DNA from: Erinaceus europaeus
Taxonomy: Eukaryota; Chordata; Mammalia; Eulipotyphla; Erinaceidae
Assembly: GCF_950295315.1 (NCBI RefSeq)
Contig: NC_080175.1
Span: 69,625,357-69,689,356, forward strand
DNA: 64,000 nucleotides
Direction: 5' to 3'
Positions 56,439 through 64,000 of this stretch are shown in pieces. Made by a program: the position numbers and the translations under genes. The notes beneath the pieces were generated by a model. That model saw only the letters and a program-made list of their open reading frames with translations, was not told the origin of the DNA and did not search any database. How positions within the stretch are numbered: the stretch's first letter is position 1; every line of letters starts with the position of its first letter.

Positions 56439-56441
56439 TTC

Positions 56442-56720
56442 AGGGACTGTGGGGTGGCTCATGCAGTAAAACACATACTAAGCACAAGCACTGGATCTGA
56501 GTCCTGGTCCACCACAAGGCAAGATTTGCAGGGATGAAGCTTCAGGAGCAATGGAGTCTACTGTGGTGTTTCTCTTTCTCTCTTTGACTCCCTATACCTC
56601 TCTCTGTGTGTCTCTCATTCTCTAGTTAGAGAAAATAGTTACTAGGAATAGTGGAGTCATCCAATCACTGAATCCCCATGAAAACCTGGTTAAGGGGAGG
56701 GGAATATATATATATATATG
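56442..56720 (+). mobile_element. SINE, older tRNA-derived type
   Basis: It reads AGGGACTGTGGGGTGGCTCATGC, AAGCACAAGCACTGGATCTG, GATGAAGCTTCAGGAGCAATG and a CT body. A 3' module AGGAATAGTGGAGTCATCC..AAAACCTGG follows. The family order is kept but it is diverged. Confidence 0.7.
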
Positions 56721-56880
56721 GAAAAGTACAAAAAAATTGTCTCCTATCAGATACTATTTAGTACTTCTATGAAGTTTTATTTCATTAACACATGAATTAT
56801 TAAGCTTGCATTAAAATAACTCAATTACTAAGCTGTATTTGGAAGTTGATATGTATAACTTTAAAAAAAATAAATAAACT

Positions 56881-57045
56881 GTGGACCAAGAGGTGGCACA
56901 GAGGATAATGAATTGGATTCTCAAAACCATAAGGTTCCAAGTTCAACCACCAGCAGCACATGTACCAGAGTGATAATCTGGTTCTTTCCTCTCTCTCTCT
57001 CTCTCCTCCTATCTTTCTCATGAATAAATTCTTTTGAAAATTAGG
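56881..57045 (+). mobile_element. SINE E copy
   Basis: It reads GTGGACCAAGAGGTGGCACAG, TGAATTGGATTCTCAAAACC, CAGCACATGTACCAGAGTG and CTTTCTCATGAATAAATTC. It is the same family as the nested copy at 34243. Confidence 0.85.
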
Positions 57046-57257
57046 TAAACTATATTTTCAGACAGGAGTTTTATTTTAAGATACCTTGATGAGTACATCT
57101 GAATAGCATTCACTGCTTATCAGACTGCATAGGTACCGTGATTTATAATTCTCCAATGCAATTTAATGAAAACCGGTAGACCATGTACGTTTCATCTTTT
57201 GTGATAGGATATAGCAGTATACATTCAACTGTGGGAAAAGTTAAATCATCCCCTCCC

Positions 57258-57259
<2 letters not shown>

Positions 57260-57301
<42 letters not shown>
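57260..57301. repeat. (CA)n microsatellite
   Basis: About 20 CA pairs. Confidence 0.96.
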
Positions 57302-57303
<2 letters not shown>

Positions 57304-57999
57304 CTTCTGCTGATGGCCTTTTTTTTTAACCTAGTAAAAATATTTCAGATGCTATTTCATCTTCTAAAAGATGTGTAATCAGCATACTCTGTCTGATAGG
57401 AAAAGCTGTAAAGAAGATGTCTAAAGTGAAATTCTGTTTTGTCTGTCTTCAGGTTCCTCCCCAGGGTTTTAGCAAATATCTAGACCCAGTAGTTGTGTGG
57501 ACACTCAACTGTTCCTTTATCAGATAAAACCTATTTAGCAAATATACAGAGCCATAATGAAGAAATATTGATGCAGCCAAATATCTAATTACCTAAATGT
57601 TAACAATATCTTAACAAAGAGTTATAGTAGAAACTCTTGATCCTGTTGATTGACTTTAGTAATACCATGAACATTTACATGCTGAATTGGGAAAATACAA
57701 GTGGGATTTTCTCCACTAACATTTACTTATTCTTCTTTCCTTTCTCACTGGCTCTTTGAGACTGCACAATTTAGACCTCTTGATCAAGAATGTAGCCTTT
57801 ACTCAGTGCAATAGACTTAGGTCTACCACTAATCATTAAACCCTGGGGATGATAATGTATTTTTCTTAAGCAAAAATATCTCTCTGTTTTTTGAGTTGTA
57901 GCTGGGTTTCTATATACATGTCTAAAATGTCAGATGTTATTGTTTTAGTCACAAAAAAAATTCAAAGGTCATCTGAAACTCTTCATTGTTTATCCATAG

Positions 58000-58789
58000 G
58001 ACTTTTTCAACGAGCTATAGCTCAAAGCGGAACAGCTCTTTCCAGCTGGGCTGTTAGTTTTCAACCCGCAAAATATGCTAGAATGTTGGCCACCAAAGTC
58101 GGTTGCAATGTTTCAGATACAGTAGAGTTAGTGGAATGTCTCCAGAAGAAGCCTTACAAAGAACTTGTTGATCAAGATATTCAACCAGCACGATACCATA
58201 TAGCCTTTGGACCAGTGATTGATGGTGATGTCATACCAGATGACCCTCAGATATTGATGGAGCAAGGAGAGTTTCTCAATTATGATATAATGTTGGGAGT
58301 CAATCAGGGGGAAGGGTTAAAATTTGTGGAGAATATAGTAGATAGTGATGATGGTATTTCTGCTAGTGATTTCGACTTTGCTGTTTCCAATTTTGTTGAT
58401 AATTTATATGGATACCCTGAAGGCAAAGATGTTTTGAGAGAAACCATCAAATTCATGTATACTGACTGGGCTGACCGTCATAACCCTGAAACGAGAAGGA
58501 AGACATTATTGGCTTTGTTTACAGACCATCAGTGGGTGGCACCAGCGGTGGCTACAGCAGATCTTCACTCTAACTTTGGTTCACCTACATATTTCTATGC
58601 CTTTTACCATCATTGCCAAACAGATCAGGTTCCAGCTTGGGCTGATGCAGCTCATGGGGATGAGGTTCCCTATGTGCTAGGAATCCCCATGATTGGACCT
58701 ACGGAGTTATTTCCTTGTAATTTCTCCAAAAACGATGTGATGCTCAGTGCAGTCGTAATGACATATTGGACAAATTTTGCTAAAACTGG
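58000..58789 (+). CDS. NLGN1: NLGN1 coding exon, C-terminal half of esterase-like domain
   Basis: It encodes [20 protein letters not shown] to [11 protein letters not shown] in one open frame of 790 nt. The acceptor is TTATCCATAG and the donor ACTGG|GTATGT; it enters in phase 1 and leaves in phase 2. Conserved features visible are [11 protein letters not shown] (the acidic triad position is kept and this loop lies near the neurexin interface), [27 protein letters not shown], and [15 protein letters not shown] with the triad histidine kept. [13 protein letters not shown] cysteine pair and two N-glycosylation sequons (NVS, NFS) are also present. No stop, frameshift or missing residue was noticed. 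Confidence 0.98.
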
Positions 58790-59926
58790 GTATGTATCTA
58801 GGAAATGAGATTTTCCTTAATTAAAATATGACTTTATGCATTTTAAGTAACATATTTTGCATTCAAATGACTTAATTTAATAGATTGTTTCCAGAAACAT
58901 ATTGTTTATTTATTTTTGGCTTGGAAAATCTTTGCTTCATTTATACTTGCTTTTTCAGAAATTTGTTTAGAAAGGATTACTCCTCTTATCATTCCTCAGT
59001 TATTACATTAATTTTGGTTCTTCAATTACACAGTAATCATTATTATTGCTACTCAATAATGGCATTATTTTACAGTACTTTCTAGTTTACAGTACTGGTG
59101 GTCTTTGCATCCTACCATCCACCTTGTCATGGGCAGATTTGGTATTATTAACTTCATTGTATAGAGAAGGAACCTGAGGTCTTCCTTCAGCTATTCATAT
59201 TCTAGTATGTAGCCACTCTGATATTCATCTTCTAATTCCATATTACAAGTCCTTTTCACTGCTTCATTTTATTCCTTCTAATTTACCTATGAAACATCAA
59301 ATGTGCTTATGAATTCTTAAATCTTTTGTGTAGATAGCAACACAGTCTCTGAATGGGAGAAGATATATGAATCACAGTACACTATAATCAATCTAACAAT
59401 ATATCTGCAAGGAGGGTTGTATATCTATGTGACCCAAACTGTTAAAATGCAATCTAAATACCAGTAAGTGGCTCAGTGATAGATCACCTGCTTTGTATGC
59501 TAGAGGCCCTGGTGCCACATGACAGCAACCAAGACAAAGTGAGTCAGAATTCCATAGATGGTGGGTATTGTTTTAAATTCTTCTTTTCCTGTCTATCTCA
59601 TAAAAATTCTCATAAAAAATGAAATACAAAGTGTTAAAGTTGGCTCAGAGAAGTTGATCACCAGCATTACAATTTAAAAGTCATTAGAAGGTGACTATCC
59701 TATAGAGAATATTTCTTGCATTAATGAAGTCCACGATTCAGTTCTGAACACTTTATATACTAGAATAGTGTTCCAGTTCCTCTCTCATGAGATAAATAAA
59801 TCTTTAAAATGCACAATCTAGTGACTTGCTAAATTGCATCTTTGATTAGGTATTAAACTAGTAATATTTTAATTAGGACAAAGGGTAGAATGATTTTGTT
59901 CTCATCATGTCTTTTTCTCTTCCCAG
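58790..59926 (+). other. NLGN1: NLGN1 last intron, 1.1 kb
   Basis: It runs from GTATGT to CTCTTCCCAG. There is an old SINE-like block at about 59465-59620 (AGTAAGTGGCTCAGTGATAG) and otherwise nothing recognised. Confidence 0.95.
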
Positions 59927-60749
59927 TGATCCAAATCAACCAGTTCCTCAAGACACAAAATTTATACATACCAAACCCAACCGCTTTGAAGAAGTAGCAT
60001 GGACCAGATATTCCCAGAAAGACCAACTTTATCTCCACATTGGGTTAAAACCAAGAGTTAAAGAACATTACAGAGCCAATAAAGTGAACCTCTGGTTGGA
60101 GTTGGTGCCTCATCTTCATAATCTCAACGACATTTCTCAGTATACCTCTACAACAACTAAAGTCCCATCAACTGACATCACTTTCAGACCCACGAGAAAG
60201 AATTCTGTACCAGTCACGTCAGCCTTTCCCACTGCCAAGCAGGATGATCCCAAACAACAACCGAGTCCATTTTCAGTGGATCAAAGGGACTACTCAACAG
60301 AGCTGAGTGTCACTATTGCAGTTGGAGCATCTCTGCTGTTTCTGAACATCTTGGCCTTTGCAGCCCTGTACTACAAAAAAGATAAGAGGAGACATGATGT
60401 TCATAGGAGATGCAGCCCTCAGCGTACTACAACCAACGATCTGACCCATGCACAAGAAGAGGAGATTATGTCCCTTCAAATGAAGCACACTGATTTGGAT
60501 CATGAATGTGAGTCCATCCATCCACATGAGGTGGTTCTTCGGACCGCCTGCCCCCCAGATTACACACTAGCTATGAGGAGGTCACCTGATGATGTTCCCT
60601 TAATGACACCCAACACCATTACAATGATTCCCAACACTATACCAGGGATTCAGCCCTTACACACATTCAACACATTTACTGGAGGACAGAACAATACTCT
60701 GCCCCACCCCCACCCCCACCCCCATTCACATTCAACAACCAGGGTATAG
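59927..60749 (+). CDS. NLGN1: NLGN1 last coding exon: domain end, stalk, membrane segment, cytoplasmic tail
   Basis: The exon starts in phase 2 after CTCTTCCCAG and stops at TAG 60747-60749. In order it encodes the end of the esterase-like domain ([20 protein letters not shown]), then a Ser/Thr/Pro-rich stalk that is O-glycosylated in the family (about 60140-60298). One membrane helix ([20 protein letters not shown], 60302-60374) and a basic stop-transfer KKDKRR follow. The cytoplasmic tail has the [14 protein letters not shown] region corresponding to the gephyrin-binding motif with its regulatory tyrosine. The C-terminus TTRV is the class I PDZ ligand for PSD-95-type scaffolds. The tail ends with a (Pro-His)n run encoded by a CCCCAC repeat. 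Confidence 0.98.
60702..60724 (+). repeat. NLGN1: Coding CCCCAC hexanucleotide repeat
   Basis: Nearly four units encode alternating Pro-His just before the PDZ ligand. Length changes in units of 6 nt would keep the frame. Confidence 0.9.
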
Positions 60750-63700
60750 CCAGATAAGAGAAACAAACTCTATTTTTTTTTTTTAATGGATTGCAGTAAA
60801 AGACTGCTGAAGATTCCTTGGATTTCAACCTACAAGACTCTTAACTATTTAAATAAGGAGGATTATTATGTGAATATACATATCAAGAACTTTGGGGGTT
60901 TTGAAAAAAATGAATTGTACATATATACACAAATCAACTTTAAAAATGAATTTCAATTGCTTGAAGCAATTGCTCTGAATGATACTTTTTCATTCATGTC
61001 AAGAATTAATTTTTTGAAGATTTATGTTACATAATGGAATTAGGCATGTGGAACACCAAACAGGAAAGAACTATGTCTGAAATATTTTTAAAAAATCAGA
61101 ATATAAAAACAACCATGAATATGCACAATGGACACACAAATGGAATGTCAGATAATTTCCACCAGTTTTTATTTGGAACTGTTTTATTGTGTAGACCATA
61201 TTTACATATTTGGATAAGTACACAAAGCACCAATGCTGTTAATGGCCTTAGCAGAGGCTCTTGCTGAAATTTGCCAGTAAAACAGAGAAGTTTAAAGACT
61301 GGCAGGTAAAACATTATCACATAAGTGCTGTCAGTATAAAGTTGTGGGGATAAAGGAAACTGGATATTTTTAGCACGATGTGCATGATAATTTATATGCT
61401 TGGTGGCTGTGCTGCTGATTAAGACGTAATTAAAATTCTTCTCATCCCATTGGAGTTTTTAATAGAAGCTTCCTCCATCAATTGGCAGAACCTAAAGAAG
61501 ATTTTAAGGGGCAAAAGTAATTACAATAAAATAATTCACAGTAGTTTTGATAATAGAAGGAATTAGTTATTAAAGGTATTTGAAGAAGCTATAGGTATAG
61601 TGGTGAATACTTACTGAATTCCAGGAAAAAAATTATTGTGTTTTTAATGTTATTTTCATTCCCATCTAAATAATTTATGGAAATATAACCTTAATTGGGC
61701 ATGTGTTACAGGATCTATAATTTTCTGTATTTTGTTTCTCTAGGTAAGGTGAAGTGTGTCCAAAGGGTTATTTGCAACAGTCTTTCATCATATGAGGGTG
61801 CCCCAAATTACCACTCGGATTACAGTTCTCAGTTAATTGATTTATTCATGTTGCATGACAAAATGTTTACTAATAACAATTCAATATGAAGTTATGTCCC
61901 CTTCATATCACTTATCTTCTCACTGAGTTTCATCCATTGGAATTTCTCACGCAATCTCAGTAGAGTGCAACATAGGTACAGAACCTAGAAGGAGAGTCAA
62001 CACCTGGAGGATTTTAGTCTTACTCATTATGTGTGATTTTAAATGAATATTCTAAGACCACAGGAAACTCTTCATCCCCCTGTTGTTTACCAGTAACAGT
62101 ATATCACAGACCTTTCCAAATGTTTGTATATGTAATCAGATGTACATTTATATTAAAACAATTGAGATGGACTTAAAGAGCACACCCTGATAAATCCTTT
62201 CTCTCTTACCTGTACTATATTTCTATTAGACTAAAGTTATGTGATTTTTTTTTTACATTTTTTCAGATGACTAGCAATTTTGATAGTTTGTAAGATAATG
62301 CAAAGAACTTTCTCTGACAAACTAACTGCAGTAACAGAAACCTTTCTTTTCAGTTACTCTTTTTCAAGAATGAAAGCTTATTATACAAAAAAAAAAATTG
62401 TATACTACTTGATGGAAACAACTTTGTACATCCTGGCCATGTTACTGGCCATTGCGTGAAATAAAGATAATCTGGATAATGACTATTAGTCCAATGCTAA
62501 GAGACATGATCTTTGCTCATTAAAGAGCTAAAATGTTTGTTGATGTTTTGTCTTTTCTTAAAAAAAAAAACTAAAACAAAAAGAAACATGACTGTCTCAG
62601 TCATTTTTCAAGACTAAGCAGGTGTTTGAAGACACATAGGTAACTTCTGCAGAAAACACAGTGTGTATTTAAAAGCAAGCCTCATCTAAGGTGAAACTGA
62701 AATTCAGGAATTCGTGGAAACTGTTCATTTTGTATTTTTAAGTATCTTGTATGTGAAAGTATTGTAGGAATAAAGTGTGCCAATTGTTCTTTAATTAGAA
62801 ATATAGATTCCAATTCTGATAATCAAGGACAGGCTTTACTGGAAATAAATGTGCAATATTTCATGGAGCAAATATTGCTAGGATAATAATGTAAGGGTGA
62901 TTAAACTATCAGAAAATAAAGGATAGAAAGTTATCCTTCTAAGAGAATTTTGAAGTGCAGAGCTAGGCATTAGGATGACACTAAAAGATAAAAATCTATT
63001 TCAAGTAATTTCTTTACTTATAATTCTCCCTTCCAATTATTAACTATCAATAAGATACAGGTTTTATCCCATAATATCAAATAAAAATCACATTAGAGAC
63101 ATAAAGTCGTCAAAGTCAGAGTGGTCTGCATTGAGTTTTTGCCTAGTGTGATTATGTTTTTAGACTGTGGACTGCCAATATAAACCAATTAAAATAACTG
63201 CTTAGCATCTAACATGTTATTGAATCAGAGAACTATCATGACTTATACTGACTACACAAAAGAAGAGAAAAAGTCAAAATAACAACAGAATAAGACAAAA
63301 ATCAAAGCTTTCAAACCTTTCATGTGGCAGAATCAAATATTATATTATATTTTATTGATGGTCATATTTATATACCTACTTATCTGTTGGTCTCAATTTA
63401 TCAATCAATATATCTGTACCATAACTGACATCTATTTTATATTAAAATTTAGGGAAATGATTTAGTAAAACAAAACATAGTTTATTCTTTTTTTCTAAAT
63501 TAATGTAGCATCAGTTTTGTGGAAGATAAAGCAGTTCTAGGTTTTATTACTGGTCAACAGCTTTTACTAAGTCATGACAAAGTCAATATGTGAGTGTTGC
63601 TAGTTTTATAACTATAGCAGCTAGTTATCTGAGTGTAAAATGATGATTCATCATAGGGAGAAATTAAGAACTGTTTTTAAAGCTGAAACATCATTTTTAA

Positions 63701-64000
63701 CTGCAAGAAATATTTTAGTATTGTTTTTTGTATTTTAAACAATGTTTCAATGTATTTATTTAAATGATGGCCTTCATCAGAAAAGAAATTAAATCACGAG
63801 ATTGAAAGGATATTTTCAGCATTACTAATTAATTCAGATTTCCCTGCTTTGGATTAAATTTCGAATAGTCAAGTCTTCTTAGAATTTATACAAATATTAA
63901 AACAAAATGGGCACTATTTTATTGATTTGTGATTATATAAAGTTATCGTCAAATGTTTGTCAACAGATTAATGTTTCCAAATAAGAGATTGGAAGTATAA
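60750..64000 (+). other. NLGN1: NLGN1 3' UTR (and possibly downstream DNA)
   Basis: The sequence after the stop is AT-rich and free of retroelements for the whole 3.2 kb, unlike the introns. This suggests functional constraint and fits a long neuronal 3' UTR. Short open frames here (for example 61034-61267) have no coding signature. The true transcript end cannot be fixed from the sequence. Confidence 0.8.
62460..62920 (+). terminator. NLGN1: Cluster of candidate polyadenylation signals
   Basis: AATAAA occurs at 62460-62465, 62769-62774, 62844-62849 and 62915-62920. The first follows CATTGCGTG and the second is followed by a GTGTGCC/TTGTTCTTT GU/U-rich stretch. Any of them could give a ~1.7-2.2-kb 3' UTR; longer forms may extend beyond the window. 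Confidence 0.5.

Larger units (their letters stand above)
53192..57999 (+). other. NLGN1: NLGN1 intron, 4.8 kb
   Basis: It runs from the distal donor GTATTA to the acceptor TTATCCATAG. It is far shorter than the preceding intron. It holds SINEs, microsatellites and AT-rich spacer (54246-55137, 55530-56410 and 57310-57990 hold nothing recognised). If retained, reading from the distal form would stop at 53287-53289. Confidence 0.95.

Noticed and set aside
57891..57999. Open frame upstream of the 58000 exon
   Set aside because: It lies before the acceptor TTATCCATAG and its translation does not match neuroligin.
61034..61267. Small open frames in the 3' UTR
   Set aside because: They are AT-rich, with no similarity recognised and no start context of note.
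1..64000. CRISPR arrays, operons, bacterial mobile elements
   Set aside because: Spliced exons, SINE/LINE content and microsatellites show this to be vertebrate nuclear DNA; regular short repeats here are microsatellites or the proviral 19-bp array.

Overview
The window is mammalian genomic DNA from the 3' end of the neuroligin-1 gene (NLGN1), on the + strand. The repeat content points to a hedgehog (Erinaceidae, probably Erinaceus). It is full of a tRNA-derived SINE with the head GGGAGTCGGGC..AGCGCAGCGGGTTAAGCGC and an ACAACAATAAAACAACAAGGGCAAC tail region, which I recall from hedgehog sequence. The species call is from memory and was not searched.

Layout. Bases 1-52978 are one long NLGN1 intron packed with retroelements. 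Three coding exons follow: 52979-53164/53191, 58000-58789 and 59927-60749. They encode the C-terminal ~600 residues of neuroligin-1: the second half of the catalytically dead esterase-like domain, the O-glycosylated stalk, the single membrane segment, and the cytoplasmic tail with its gephyrin-binding region and PDZ ligand TTRV. The first exon has two in-frame 5' splice donors 27 nt apart. These give the splice-site-B minus and plus forms of the protein. The rest of the window is 3' UTR with several AATAAA signals after 62460.

The intron records retrotransposition in detail. It holds L1 copies, two of them with 5' inversions (twin priming), one resolved to the base. An A-tailed non-LTR family here called 'family D' has one 1043-bp copy between 17-bp target duplications. 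A very young class II (betaretrovirus-like) endogenous provirus at 10113-12719 has nearly identical LTRs and an unusually short interior. There is also a class I solo LTR with a 4-bp target duplication, a probable second solo LTR, about 50 SINE copies of several tRNA-derived families, and a ~650-bp near-identical direct duplication (6955-7600 and 14319-14985).

The most unexpected item is at 26867-27668: the 3' end of a LINE whose protein resembles the C-terminal part of invertebrate 'jockey-like' reverse transcriptases. It is not L1, ends in a GAA-type tail, and lies between 10-bp target duplications. A short second copy of its 3' end lies inverted about 210 bp downstream. This is the best candidate for something undescribed in the window.

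SINE names used below are local labels. A: GGGAGTCGGGC head, TCCTATCCAACAA body. B: GGGCTGGGTGGTGGCACACC head, TCTCTATCCAATAAATAAA end. C: GGAGACAGCATAATGGTTATGC head, seen on the minus strand as CCAGAGCACTGCTCAGCTCTGG. E: GATGCAGTGGATAAATC..TGGACTCTCAAGCATGA. Except for NLGN1 no host gene was recognised; short open frames elsewhere fall inside repeats or look like chance.
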